Positions 35,267 to 46,674 of a stretch of DNA of 64,000 nucleotides are shown one piece after another. The position numbers and the translations under genes were made by a program. This stretch comes from Aplysia californica (taxonomy: Eukaryota; Mollusca; Gastropoda; Aplysiida; Aplysiidae). The DNA lies in the NCBI RefSeq assembly GCF_000002075.1, contig NW_004797355.1, positions 1,444,504 through 1,508,503 of the forward strand, read 5' to 3'. The notes beneath the pieces are model-generated. The model made no database searches, had not been told where the DNA came from, and saw nothing but the letters and a program-made list of their open reading frames with translations. Each line of letters starts with the position of its first letter. Position 1 is the stretch's first letter.

Positions 35267-38200
35267 CAGACCGACAGATTGATAGAGCGAGACACGGGGA
35301 GAAAGAGAGAGGGAGGGAGGGAGAGAGAGAAAGACAGAGGGAGGGAGGGAGAGAGACAGAGACAGGCAGACAGTCAGACAGACAGACAGATAGACAGAGC
35401 GAGAGAGGGGGGAGAAAGAGAGACAGGGAGAGAGAAAGAGAGAGACAGACAGACGGATAGACAGACAGACAGACTGACAGAGCGAGAGTGGGGTGAAAAA
35501 GAGTGATAGAGAAAGAGAGACAGACAGACAGGGAGAGAGAGGAAAGAGGGCACTGGAGAAAGAGTAGTTTTGGTGAAAATTAAACCGATTATGCTTTTAA
35601 TTATACGGTGATATTTTTTTTTTTTTCAGATCTATAGTGATGTAGCTGCGTCTATAATTTGTTTATTAGAATGTATGTTTACTTAAGCCAAAGTCTTATA
35701 GTTTATGGCCGAGGGAGGCAGGGGAGTTGCCTAAAATGTGCGTTAGAAATCACAGGCTTCCTACTTTGTTAAAGGCCTAGTAACCTGTGTATGGCTCTTT
35801 TCGTCTATGCAAACGGTCAATTTAGCTTAAGATGGTCTCAAGGTTGTCTTCATGCAGCTTCTTTCATGGCTAATTCTTCCTATGTTTGAAGCGCAGATTC
35901 TGTCGCAGTGCTTGCATGTCAGTGTCGTAGATCGAAGCTCTGTATTTCCGCTGTTTTCCTTTCGTCGTTGGCGCTTCTCAGCCTGGTTGTTTCTAAGGCT
36001 GTTCTCTAGCATTTTAGTTCTTTCCTTTATAATTTTCCTCCATGTTTTCCGGTCCTCAGCTATTTCTTCCCAGATGTTAACATCTACTCCAACCTTAGAT
36101 AAGCTGTTTTTGCAGGTGTCTTTGTACCTCAATTTTGGTCTTCCTCTTTGTCTCTTTCCCTGGGCAAGTTCTCCATAGAGAAGTTGCTTCGGAATCCGGT
36201 TGTCATCCATTCTCTTGACATGGCCAAGCCATCTCAATCTTTTTAAACACAGGATAGTTGTCATGCTCTGGAGGTTTGCCCATGCCAACACTTCAACATT
36301 TGTAACCTTGTCACGCCACGAAATGCCTAAGATCTTGCGGCAGCATCTGAGATGGAAAATGTCGAGGCGCTTTTCTTGTCTGCTGTACAAGGTCCATCCA
36401 CTCGTCTAAACTAATTACAGACTGACTACATTTTCTCTTGACCTGACAGCATCCTTGAGCATCGCTGTGGCAGCGACTACAGCGCGTAAGTGTTTTCGCG
36501 CCCCGCGCCGAGCGATACGTGAAACAAAGCATTGTTGTTATGGAGTGCCGCCTCGAGTGACATCTCTGTTACTTTAACCCTTAAAACCCTGAATTCTTTT
36601 TTTTCATACCTCCCTAGAATCCTGAATTAAAATTGAGATATCACAAAAAATTAGGTTGGTTCATTATTTTGTTTACTGTGTCTTTAATTGTTAGATTTTA
36701 CTGAAGTTTGAAAATGTTCTTTATATATGAATGCACAGTCTGAACAAAAGAGGAAAAGGTTAAAACACAGGTTTTTAGGACCAACTCTATGAGTTAAGTC
36801 TTGTGTGTGATCCTCGACTCCACTTCGGTCAAAGTATCATTAGACCTAGCCGTAGATCTAGCCTCTGGTAGCTTTAGTGGTGATCCCCTGCCAATTCCAC
36901 TATCGTCAAATCATTATCAATGTTATGCGGAACATTGCAATCGTCTTCAACGGTCATATTTATCGATATATCCGACTGGAGATCATTATTTGGGTCTGGT
37001 TCAGGATAAAAAATGTCAAACATTTTGCGGCCTGAAGGGCCTGGCAGCGAAAAGTGACCAATTTTTCTTAAAAACTCGCAAAATTTCCAAACTTTCGGTG
37101 TAGAACTGCTCTCATGACATATCGGTACTTTCTGCTCGCGACAGAGTCATCTGGAGTTACATCCCCTGTTTCTTGCACTGGGAATTAAACGATAAAGTCG
37201 ACCAGCGGTATAGGAAAATATGGCATCAGCGGTTACCAGCGGTATAGGGTTTTAAGGGTTAATTAAACCCTCTCTGCTGACACCCTACTGTCCTGTTTCA
37301 TACAAAAACAGAAAATGCCATCCCTGACCCCCTCCCCCTCCCAAATATCATACCCAGGATTCATGGGTTTTTTTTAAGGGTATATTTTGTTTCAAATTAT
37401 AATCGAAATTGTCTGACATGGCCACCCATTGTTAAAAAGAAAAGTGGCCATTTTAGACAAGTGGATGTCTTACGTGGTGTCATTATAATGTAAAAGAAAT
37501 GCAGGGGGGGGGGGGGGGTGGAGATGGGGGAATGGTCGTTTGTACAGGTGATTGTCTTTTACGGGTGGCAGTTGGAGCAGGTAGAACTGGAATTCAGCAC
37601 ATTGTTAGATTGTTTATGACTTCAGTGCACCTTCGTGTCCTGAGAAATGTTTGATGATGAATATCGGGTGCTCCGAGTCTGAGATTCTGTCAATATCTAC
37701 TAGAAAATTAACTGTTGCTTAGAGCAGGAGACACCATATCATGCATCATGTATTGATTGGAAAATGTTTGCCATGGAGACCAAAATGTGGGTGGTTGGCA
37801 GGTGTTCAGGTCCTGGTGTGGTTTGGTCCCTTTTTCCTATTAAACATGTGTCGTCCGTATCTCTCTCCCCTTCTTTTCTGTGTTTGTGTTACTCTCTTGC
37901 AACAGCTCTAAATCTTTGGCATTTATGTGACCTTATCGTGTTGCATCTACCTTAAAACTCTTACTAAAACTTTTAAAAACTAGAAGACAGAAATGTTCTC
38001 ATTTAGCTTTCAAATTTAGAATATTTACAAAAATTACACTCTTGACAATTTCTGCTCTGTCCTACGCATGTATTTGTCAAAGCCTTTAAAATATTAATTG
38101 GTTCATTCAATACAGTTCTTACTCCTATAGTAAAAGCTTTGAGCTTGGCCTTTATTATGTGTTGGACACCTTTGAATTGATTTTCCTACGTAGATGATGT

Positions 38201-39313
38201 TGCTCTCTAAATGGTTAATTGTAGGAATGAGATTGACCTGCTGGTCTTCATGAAAAATCAGAACTCAGCATGTACTATGAATAGTATAAAAATACTGTGG
38301 GCAATGTTTGCATACTCTCTCAACATTTAAATCAGAAGGGTGGGGATGGGGGCTGTCAGATGAAAATTCTTTAAGGCCGGTCCCAGAGTGGCTCTTTAGG
38401 TCTGACCTGTAACTCGCCCAGCTCGCATCGTGCAAATGAACGTATAAATTATTGTGTGCTTGAGCAGCGTCGCTGTGTGGTCTGTCTGTTGTCAGCTGCG
38501 CTGCGTGACACGTCAAAGGTGCTATTCAACTGTGTTGTAAAACACGTCTGAAATGTCTAGCAAGCAACCTCGCTTCGGTTGTTTGTTTTTTTACGGAAAT
38601 TCTTCACAGGTCATCAAAATCAGCAAGAATTAAGTATGATGCTAGCATCAACACTTGACCTCAAAATCCAAAGAAATGCACTTTGTCTTAAATTAAAATT
38701 TCTAATTGAGAGGTTGACCTAGTTTTGATTGTTTGTTTACGTTCGTAGGCCTGTGTGCTACTAAGCTAGATCTAGATTGATAGTTCAGGTGTTGAAACGC
38801 AGAGGGATATCCAGGAAAGAATATGTACAACTCTCATACAGGGTTCGCACAGGTCTTTAGAAAACTCCTTAAATTAAAATCCTATTTTGGCCAAAGATAC
38901 ACGATCTTTGGTGCGGCTGTGCTGACATGCAGCGAGCGTGACTCGGGCTAGTTCAGACATAGATGTCAATGCGGCTGTGCTGACATGCAGACCGCACTCA
39001 CTAGGCAGGCTACAGGTCAGACCTACAGAGCCACTCTGGGACCGGCCTAAGAAACCAGTTGTATGGTTAGTCATAATACTATTAACATCAGTGTGTCTTC
39101 CTCAGACAAGTCACGGAGAAGGACGAGGAGAGTCTGAAACTGGGCCGAGATGGAACCCCCCTTGGAGCACGTATCCATGGTGACTGCGACGTGTTCATGA
39201 CGTACGTGATGAAGAACGTTATGGGGGAAGAAGCCTACGATGCCTTTGTGGCCAGCCTGCCAGAGAGGAAGGCACAGTATGATGAGCAAAGAAGTAAACC
39301 ATCTGTGAAGTGA
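28840..39313 (+). CDS. Class IV-like sirtuin (SIRT6/7 type NAD-dependent protein deacylase)
   Basis: Six exons: 28840-28966, 29459-29602, 31354-31584, 32054-32283, 33967-34160, 39106-39313. All junctions are GT/AG and every phase agrees, giving 377 codons. Sirtuins remove acyl groups from lysines using NAD+; SIRT6/7 relatives act in the nucleus. Motifs: NAD-binding GAGISTAAGLGDFRG (43-57) then GKWT; ISQNCDGLH (156-164); catalytic His178 in ELHGN; zinc cysteines 186, 189, 241 and 246 with an extra CxxC at 228/231; DTIINF (252-257); LGTTLTVTP (282-290); RIHGDCD near the C-terminus. An acidic, low-complexity insert (about 67-143), with PPVKRARS as a possible nuclear signal, separates the GKWT block from THEAI. 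The first in-frame ATG after a stop at 28819 was used, but an upstream exon at 24168 may supply the real N-terminus. Intron 4 has a gap; intron 5 (4.9 kb) is full of repeats. Confidence 0.93.
30093..31308 (+). mobile_element. CR1/Rex1-like LINE 3' fragment (sirtuin intron 2)
   Basis: 30093-30290 encodes a typical RT C-terminal block (HVTPILKELHWLPIRIKYKT, then APFYLKKFLELYHPPRA). Decayed FCFWNEPP-type sequence follows. The 3' end near 31210-31308 reads GCGCATTGAGCATTTTTTAG then TATAAATGCTATTTATTATT, a common LINE terminus. A GA satellite and a small hairpin (GAGGAGCC and GGCTCCTC) interrupt it. 5' truncated and dead. Confidence 0.7.
30541..30648. repeat. (GA)n with (GGGA)n microsatellite
   Basis: About 60 bp of GA followed by GGGA/GGGAA units and GA again. 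Confidence 0.95.
32466..33378. mobile_element. TTAA-type inverted-repeat element spanning the gap (sirtuin intron 4)
   Basis: CCTATGTCTCGCTATTCTCA at 32470 faces CCCATGTCTCGCTATTCTCA (inverted) ending at 33374. The flanks are TTAA and TTAT. This is consistent with a mutated TTAA target and a piggyBac-like element, but most of the interior is N. Confidence 0.5.
32770..33354. other. Assembly gap (585 N)
   Basis: Run of N inside intron 4 of the sirtuin; no exon is expected there because exon 4 and exon 5 join in phase. Confidence 1.
34898..35560. repeat. Long GA/GACA-rich satellite (sirtuin intron 5)
   Basis: A GT run, about 60 bp of pure GA, then higher-order units built from GACAGA, GATAGA, GGGAGAAAGAGAGA and GAGGGAGGGAGA. 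One unit of about 75 bp (GACCGACAGATAGATGAGGG then GGAGAAAGAGAGAC) recurs in tandem at about 35112 and 35193. Open frames here are artefacts. Confidence 0.9.
35822..36395 (-). mobile_element. LINE ORF2 C-terminal fragment (sirtuin intron 5)
   Basis: An uninterrupted minus-strand frame from 36390 to 35827 encodes the RT C-terminal region: LDIFHLRCCRKILGISWRDK, LKRLRWLGHVKRMDD, GKRQRGRPKLRYKD, and a terminal CKHCDRICASNIGRISHERS zinc-finger-like block. This matches endonuclease/reverse-transcriptase LINEs common in molluscs. It is 5' truncated but intact over 187 codons, so the insertion may be fairly young. Confidence 0.85.
36574..37262. mobile_element. piggyBac-like MITE (sirtuin intron 5)
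   Basis: TTAA on both sides (36574-36577, 37259-37262) of a 681-bp segment with perfect CCCTTAAAACCCT ends in inverted orientation. Near the right end GACCAGCGGTATAGG and TTACCAGCGGTATAGG form a short direct repeat. No transposase. Confidence 0.75.
38372..39050. mobile_element. TAA-flanked MITE (PIF/Harbinger-like), sirtuin intron 5
   Basis: TAA at 38372-38374 and 39048-39050 encloses 673 bp with long inverted ends: GGCCGGTCCCAGAGTGGCTC then TTTAGGTCTGACCTGTA on the left, and nearly the same inverted on the right. A GCGGCTGTGCTGACATGCAG segment is repeated near 38912 and 38970. It ends 58 bp before the last sirtuin exon. Confidence 0.78.
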
Positions 39314-40858
39314 GGCCGTGAGATGATAGCCGCGTGTGGATTTTCAGTCGTGTTATGTGCTGTGATAAGGGGGGGAAAAATTAGGCTCAAAGCGTATTTG
39401 AGAATGTGGCACAGTATGGGTTAAAATCTTCATGGAGTATTGGTATTTTAGAGGTGGGGTCTCTTCATTTCTGATAAAGATAAAGCAAGCGCGCACAGAG
39501 CTTGGAAACTCCTTTATCCACTTTAAGCTCAAAATGTGATGCTACAGATTTGAACTAAGTTCTCCTGCACTTTAGTCCAACATGATACTGACTTGACAGT
39601 GTGCCAGTGGAGGTGCAGAGGGATGGAAAAGTCGAGCTGGATCCGAGAGATTATTTGTAGTGCTAGCCTGTTGTTTGAGATTTTGTTCAGAGCAAGTTTG
39701 CACAACAATAGTCCCTTTTCATCAAGTATAGAGGAGTTTATAGATGACTCTGAAAAAAAAAAAGATGTCACAAGAAGGAGCATACCAAACCAGTGTGCCC
39801 ACCGAGCCCGCACAGGAGATCTCATTGGTTGACCTGTGACCCGAGAGTAAAAGAATCACTTTTGCTGTCTGGTAGTATGTGATACAGTATGAATGGTGCT
39901 TGTGGAAGGCAGAAAATATTAACATTAAATTAAAGTAATACGTCCCTTGTGCCTCCCGTGAATATTGGTTCTTTTTTTTTAGTGGTCTTTTTGGTATAAG
40001 TTCTATTTTCAATGTATTATGTGAACCTATTTATACAGTTCTCTGTTAATTATTTATACATATTGTTGGAAATTGTTTAGTCCGTCTACACATTTTTCTG
40101 TGATGTGCAAACATTTCAAAGTTTTTTCATGAATATTGTACGTCCACACCTGTTGGTGGGGGAAAGAAATAATCCTCATGTAATCTCATCATATTTTTTT
40201 CCTGTACTTTTTATACATGTTTTGTGCAATTTGTCAAAGTTACTGGCATGCCTTAGTATGTTGGTGCTGTTACTAATATATGCATGTGCCAGAAAGTGCC
40301 AGCCTCAAAAGCTCAATTTTTTGGGGTCTTTTAAAAAAAGTCTGATTATCTTTATTCAATTCCTGAGTGTACAAAAATATTTATTGTCACAGTAAGATAC
40401 ACAGAGGTTTTTTTCCCATTTCTATGTTTTCCCCTGGTTTTTCTATTTTTATTCATTTATAACCTTTACAGCAAACACTTGAGGAATAACTATTATGATG
40501 ATAATTTTAAAAAAAATAATAGTAACAGTAAGAATAAGAATAAGATTGCTTAGAACTTTATTGAAGCTTGTAGCTAGAGCTGAAGAACTTGAGCAAGGCT
40601 GAAGTTAATAATTGAAGGACTTTTAAACAAGTTCACGTTGTGAAATGATAGGACCATAACCATCATACATTTTGATCATTATTTTGCCAAAAGTTTTCAT
40701 CATAAGTTGTTTTCCTGGAGAGTAACTTCAGGGAGACAGACGACTGTAAGAAGAAAGAATCTGTGTTAGTAATTTTTGTTGTAGACGTTTATTGCCTTCC
40801 ATTGTCAGGGACATTGATAATATTACATTTGACATTACATATATAAATATATATTGTA
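39314..40858 (+). other. Sirtuin 3' UTR and downstream flank
   Basis: No coding sequence. An ATTAAA at about 39925 could be a polyadenylation signal, but this is weak. A segment at 39690-39830 with GGAGCATACCAAACCAG and TGTGCCCACC loosely resembles the repeat at 4528-4830. Confidence 0.4.
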
Positions 40859-42452
40859 TCGTCGATGGGATTCACAAACCGACAACATGCAAAAATTTCA
40901 ATTTTTAAAAAATGTGCTTAATCAATAGTAGGCTAAATAGCCTAATACGTGTCCCCAATAAATATTAGGTTTGAAAAAAAAACTAGAAATATGTTTTAAT
41001 TGAGACTTTCCAAAACGAACACCTGCAGCTGATGAAAAAATGGCATCGCCAAACGGGCCATGTACATAGCCGCTTCGGTTTCAGCAGACCGTCTAGACAC
41101 GTGTTGACACGTGTCATCGAAAACGGGCTACATGCTTCCCCGCCGCGCATCACCCCAACCGTTCCGTACGTTATTTTTTTCTTGAACTAGACAGAATTTT
41201 AAACTGTTGTCAGTGTTCATCAAGATAAATAATATTAGTCAACAATGAAGTGACTTATAATAGAAAGCATTTGTGTGATTCGATTTACTAGATTAAATTT
41301 GTCAACTAATTTATGCATCTAGATGAGACATAAGAACACGAAAGACCTGTATAGAGTTCCAGCCACATTATGGGCCCGCACTTTTACAACAAACTCTCTT
41401 CTTCTTCTCCTTCTCCTTCTCCTTCTCCTCCTCCTTCTTCTTTTTCTTTTTCTTCTTCTTCACCTACATTAATTGTTGTATTGTAGCACACTCTAGTGTT
41501 AGCTGCAGCAGAGCAACTGTAATAGCATTAGTAGTATCATCATCATTAGCAGCAGCAGCAGCAGCAGTCTTGTACTAGCAGTTTGAAGCAACAGCAGCAG
41601 CAGAAGTAGTAATACAAAACTAATACTATGAATATTACAGAAAATATTTTGACAACAATATGCACTTTATTGCTACTATTTCATTGTTGACATTCTGGAT
41701 GCTATCCTTTTTGTTTTTGGAAGTATCTTACGCTGTGACCATGGGTTTGAACTAATATTATTCATTGGTCTCTTCACAAAATTAAATGTTTCAGTCGTGG
41801 CGTATACTATACTGTGGCAGACATCATTTTCTTTCAATTCACTTATCATGCATCAATAAGTTATCTATTCAAATATCTGGTCTTGGTATTATGGTGCCAG
41901 GGCTATATTTAGTCATCTATGATTCACGATTGGTAAAGAAAGGATCAAGAACAAGTCATCGAAAGAAAAACAAACCTCCCGAAATATGAAATGGCTATTT
42001 ATGTCAGGTTTACAGAATAGTTCGTCCTGGTTAATGCTGTTTTTCTATAATTAATGCTAGTCCTTTTCAAATATCCCTTTCTTGACATTTTGGCATGAGT
42101 CTGGCTGAGGATACATGATGGATCCCTTATTTCGAGGAAGATGCCTGGTAAAACTGAATCTGGCAAAGACATTGGAGAAGACCGTGGACAATGGTAAGTG
42201 CGCTCCAACAAATTATCCACAGTTCACCTCTATCATGGAGCCATAAACAGCTACATGCGAAATAAAACTATCGGTTGTGGTATTTAAGAAAAATCAAGTA
42301 CATGTAGTATTTGGTCCCAACACTTATAACTTAACCTTTTGTATAAAAATATGAAACATTGTGCTACGCGTTTTAACAATAATCAGTTTTTTGTCCTTCC
42401 TGTAAAATTTGCCTTTCTGCTTGTTGCCGGTTTGTGAATCCCATCGACGATA
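40857..42452. mobile_element. TA-flanked inverted-repeat DNA transposon, 1.59 kb
   Basis: TCGTCGATGGGATTCACAAA then CCG at 40859 faces the same sequence inverted ending at 42450; after CCG the arms continue with similarity (ACAACATGCA and GCAACAAGCA). TA flanks each side, suggesting a TA target as in Tc1/mariner-type elements, but the superfamily is not certain. No transposase motif was seen. The interior has a CTT/CTC-rich tract (41398-41460) and a CAG-rich tract (41550-41605). Confidence 0.65.
41398..41605. repeat. CTT/CTC and CAG simple repeats
   Basis: A polypyrimidine tract of TTCTTCTCC units, then interspersed AGCAGCAGC and TAGTAGTATC units, inside the TIR element at 40857-42452. Confidence 0.85.
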
Positions 42453-43087
42453 TTATAAATAGTTATAGCTCTTTTTCTACATTTATAATTATATAATGGT
42501 TTAGGGTTCATTTTTGTCACTGGATTGTTGCATTTCTTTTCAATAATATCCCATTCATCTTTTACAAATAATCAAATAATGTTCAAATACAAGGGTGCAA
42601 CCTGAGCATTCGGATTGAGAGCAGCATGCTGCGTGATGGAAAACTTAAATGTGCAATATTGCTGACTGCAGGGTTTTCTTTTCCTTGGCTCGAAAGAAAA
42701 ATCCAGCTCTCCTGAAAAGAAAAGACAACGTCTGTGCCTGAAAGTAAATGTTTCTTTGTTGTTTTTGTCCTCACTCTTTCCTTTTTCAGATTGTGCACAT
42801 GGATATACCACTATCACTGAATATGATGTTCATTGCATTCCTTTTCAATACATTTTTCAAACTACTGGTAAATGTACTATTTTTGGTTGTTTCTTTCCTT
42901 TTTTTTAGAACTGTTGTGAATGAATTTTTGGGCTGTGTACAAAATTTAGTCGATTATTTTTTAGAATACAGTTCTGTTTCCTCCAAGCAGAAAATATGAC
43001 GGACAAATACTTCTTCAATAAGTGTGGATCTGTTGGGTTCACTTGATTGAAATTTTTGAAAATGGTGAAATGGAACCCCTATCAACA
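42453..43087. other. Non-coding stretch, nothing recognised
   Basis: AT-rich; short open frames without motifs. Confidence 0.4.
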
Positions 43088-43282
43088 CTGTTGAGTGTTA
43101 GGTTATTTAAGAGGCAGAACCTCTGAGTTAAACGTCCACCTTCAAAAAGACTGAGCCAAATGGGAATTCGCGTAAAGTGTCTTTCCCAAGGACACAACGT
43201 CGGTCCGATCTGAGGCTTGAACCCCCGAACCTGCAATCTCTCAATTACGAGTCTTGTTGCCTGACTACATGACTACCGAAGC
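43088..43282 (-). repeat. tRNA-derived SINE, partial
   Basis: Minus-strand order: A-box-like TGGCTTCGGTAGTC, B-box-like GGTTCGGGGGTTCAAGCC, then GTGTCCTTGGGAAAGACAC and CCCATTTGGCTCAGTC. Same family as 4325-4505. Confidence 0.65.
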
Positions 43283-43289
43283 CACTATT

Positions 43290-44640
43290 GAAAATTTAAT
43301 CATCAGGAATTCACCACATGTAAATAGTATGACAGAATGGAACAAATTAACAATGCAACACCAGTCCTTTTCACATCAAGCTTTCTCTGACTGTGCCTCA
43401 GTGAAACAGAAATATTACTAATTAGTTCGGGCAAGTCGCCGTATTGTCATTCATTATTCAACCTTCAATTCCTCCAATTGTCATGTGAAAAAACCACAAT
43501 GGTGTCCATTTGTTTCTCTTTAACCTTTACTGGAATAAACATAAAAAGCCGGGTAACTCGAAAACTGCAGACCATAACATGAGTTATACAAAAACTGCAG
43601 GAAACATGCCATAAAAACTTACTTATATCATACTCTCGTTTACAAAGAGTGTCTTTTCAAGTCTGGAGATAGCTTCCTTTGTATAACAAACTACAGCAAC
43701 AATAGGCTTGTACATTAATGCATTATTCTAAAACTTTAGGACACTTCATATCTTCTATGTCACTCACACCCTTATAAAGGAAGCCAACAGTGGTTGTGTG
43801 CCTTCTCTCATTAAAATAATGTGCCTCTCTCTCGTTCTCTTAGAGATTGCCAATATATACCATGCCTATGTTTTTCATTGGCAATTGAAATTTTGTGCAT
43901 CACCTCATGCATCATCTTTGTCAAGTTGCACATTCATGTGTAACTATAAATAGTTTCAGTAACTTAAGAATGATAGGAATGTGGATCTAGCTTTAGCTCA
44001 TGAGTCTGAAAGCGATGATGACACTGTGCCCATGACAGCTTATAATATAAATGGAATTGCCACAGCCTGAAGTCATATATGTACATTACAGACTCATTTT
44101 CCTTTATACAAGTTAAATAAATTACCATACTTCCCTATTAAAAGTTGCATAAAAATATAAGCAGACAATTAGAGTTAGTGTAATTTGTTTTTATTCATAT
44201 ACATACTTTTAGTATTTCCAGAACATTAAAATTCATGTGTACATATTGTCATACATATGTACATCAGCAACAAAGCAGGCTCATTCTGTTCAAAAAGAAT
44301 AATGAATAAAGTAAAAAAAAAACTTTACAAACAAATGAAAGGAACAGAAGTACCCCCTAGCACCGTTTAAAGTTGCTTTCAAAGAAAGTTGAAAAAACAA
44401 ATATACAGGGTAAAAAAAAAAGAAAGTAAGTAAAAAGACAAAGACATGAAAATGAAAACAAATATAAACATTCAAAAGCATTGATGAAAGTGAAAGAACT
44501 CCCCCCCCAAATCCAACCAATATTTACAAGAAACAAATTATTTCAACAAAAGGTTAGCAACACTTGACTTCAAAAAGACGACAACTCGTAGGAAAACAAA
44601 AAACAGCCTAAAATGTGGTCAAAATTATGCCCTTCTGCAC
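43290..44640. other. Non-coding stretch, nothing recognised
   Basis: AT-rich with A-rich runs near 44310-44460; no supported exon or repeat. Confidence 0.4.
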
Positions 44641-44655
44641 TTTGTTCTTAAGTAC

Positions 44656-44727
44656 AGTCTCTCATAAAATCATAGTCTCTCATAAAATCATAGTCTCTCA
44701 TAAAATCATAGTCTCTCATAAAATCAT
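44656..44727. repeat. 18-bp minisatellite, four copies
   Basis: Unit AGTCTCTCATAAAATCAT repeated four times without change. Confidence 0.95.
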
Positions 44728-45292
44728 AAAAGCAATTTATAACAAATTCACAAAAAAAATTCAGAGCCTAGTGTTACTGGTAGGTACAATGAAATTAATG
44801 AAGCTAACACAGCAAAAGATATGAACATTTTGACATATGTGTGGTTCATTTGTTCAAGCAAAGAATGGGTGTGGTCTGTTGGGAGTACAAATTGTATGAC
44901 AGTCTTAGTTCATAGACAGGCCAGTCACATCTGTTGTGATACCCAGTAGCTTAAATATAAATTTGCATTTTACACAACCCACTGTCAAACTGAGTCAACA
45001 TTGATCCCTTTCCCAAAATTCTAAATTGAGGCCTCAACATATAATCAGAGAGGGTTTACAGTAATACAAACGATACAATGGGTCTCACTACTCAGCGAAC
45101 TTCATGAAGTCAATAAACATCAAAGATAATAATGTAATATGATTTTAATTTTACATATCTTTTTAAATCCCAAAAATATTTGTTCAGGAGCAGAGGGCAA
45201 CATGAACTTTATAAACTGGTTATCATTTATTCCTACTGACAAAGGGAGTCAATAAATATCAAACTCAATCTTATTTTTTTATTTATAGTAGA

Positions 45293-45665
45293 GGGTTTTA
45301 CGGCGCTCGCAACTGCATAAGGTCATATGAGCGCCAAGGGGTGGGTGTCAACAGAGAAGTCTTTATAGGGAAACTGACTTATTCTGCTCACCTCTCTCGC
45401 TTCAACAGCACAAGGTCTGCTTCGACTATCAAGGCACCCCGGAAATAGCAAGTCACAAGAGAGTGACAGACATACAAAAGAAGTAGAGGAAAATGACAAT
45501 AGTAAGGATTAAGAAAGAAAAAGCAGCAGTTCCCTCTTGTAGATCAGGCACAGTTATGAGCATGACATGAACCTGCCCATTTACGATTCTACTGTGCTTG
45601 AACGAGAAATGTCCCCCCTTTGGGAATGGCCTAAAGACACTACAGTCAGTGGCACTGCCCTGGGG
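45293..45665 (-). repeat. SINE-like dispersed repeat, copy 1
   Basis: Carries the shared domain (TTTTACGGCGCTCGCAACTG then CATAAGGTCATATGAGCGCC) followed by about 330 bp that recur at 48931-49323 in the same order and orientation, for example TCTGCTCACCTCTC, AAAGCAGCAGTTCCC, and GGGAATGGCCTAAAGACAC. Read as a retroposon its 3' end is at the left, hence the minus strand. Confidence 0.75.
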
Positions 45666-45669
45666 GTAA

Positions 45670-46670
45670 ACTCAATCTTAAAAGTGATAACTGGCATAGA
45701 CACACAATCCTATTTTTATAAAAATTCATCGCTTTGACAGAGAATGGAAAGAGAATCACATCATCAACACAATAATGGCTAGCTAGTGCTGAGATTTTTA
45801 AAAAGGGAAGACAGTAACAAGCAAAAAAAGGATAGTCAATAAGTAAGGCCTACCAAAGATGTTCTCCAACAACATGCCCCCAAAATTATGAAAAAAAAGT
45901 GAATCATGAGAGAAACTGACAATAATTTAAGAGTGATGTTAGATACCGGATGCCAAATTTAGTTGGGTTATCTAAAGTATGTAAGCTGATCGGAGAGATA
46001 GCATTATGCTGACAGCCTAAAACACCAAGCAGGCTTTTTAACAATAAAATGCCAAAGCAGAAATTTAAGGGTCCATTGGGTTTTTTCATACAGCAAAAGC
46101 TTCCTGTAGACTTTTATATAGTACAAAAATGGACGCAATCCTACAACAAAATAATAGAAAGCAAAATAAAACAAGCTCAATTCAATACAGCCAATGATCA
46201 AAAGGATAGGCATTCTTTACCTGTGGTTTGAAATACACAGCCAGCATAATAAAACAGCACACTTTGTAGGTGTAGAGACTTATTAAGTAATAGCAAATAC
46301 TAAAAAGCCATTTTGAAATGTCAAAACAAAAAATAAGGAAAAATTCAAGCCCTACTTAAACAAACGTACATACATACAAATTTTACAAGGAAGATGCATT
46401 CAAATATGAATTTTCCATCATGAAGGGGGATTTCTCTGCATAGAAGAAACAGCAAGATTCACTTTGAGTTTCCTAACCTTCTTTCTACCTATACGATGTG
46501 ATACAAAAGTCATCAAATGAAACCCAGGTCAATTTCTCAAGACACGGGCCTCCAAACATTACACCGGCACTGTTAAGTCACCTGGCTATGCTATATTTTC
46601 AGTCTATCTTTGTCTTAGCTTAGTTATTGAAAGTATATCACGTCCTCATTGACACAATTTAGATGTGTTA
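45670..46670. other. Non-coding stretch, nothing recognised
   Basis: No supported exon. A short SINE-like piece (GACACAATTTAGATGTGTTA then GGAGGCAGACTT) abuts the LINE at 46675. Confidence 0.4.
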
Positions 46671-46674
46671 GGAG

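Noticed and set aside
34855-35506. Open frames of 100-146 codons on both strands
   Set aside because: Entirely within GA/GACA satellite in a sirtuin intron; both strands are open because the repeat lacks stops.
44656-44727. CRISPR-like repeat array
   Set aside because: Head-to-tail 18-bp units without spacers in eukaryotic DNA; it is a minisatellite. The same holds for 17406-17823 and 59391-59670.
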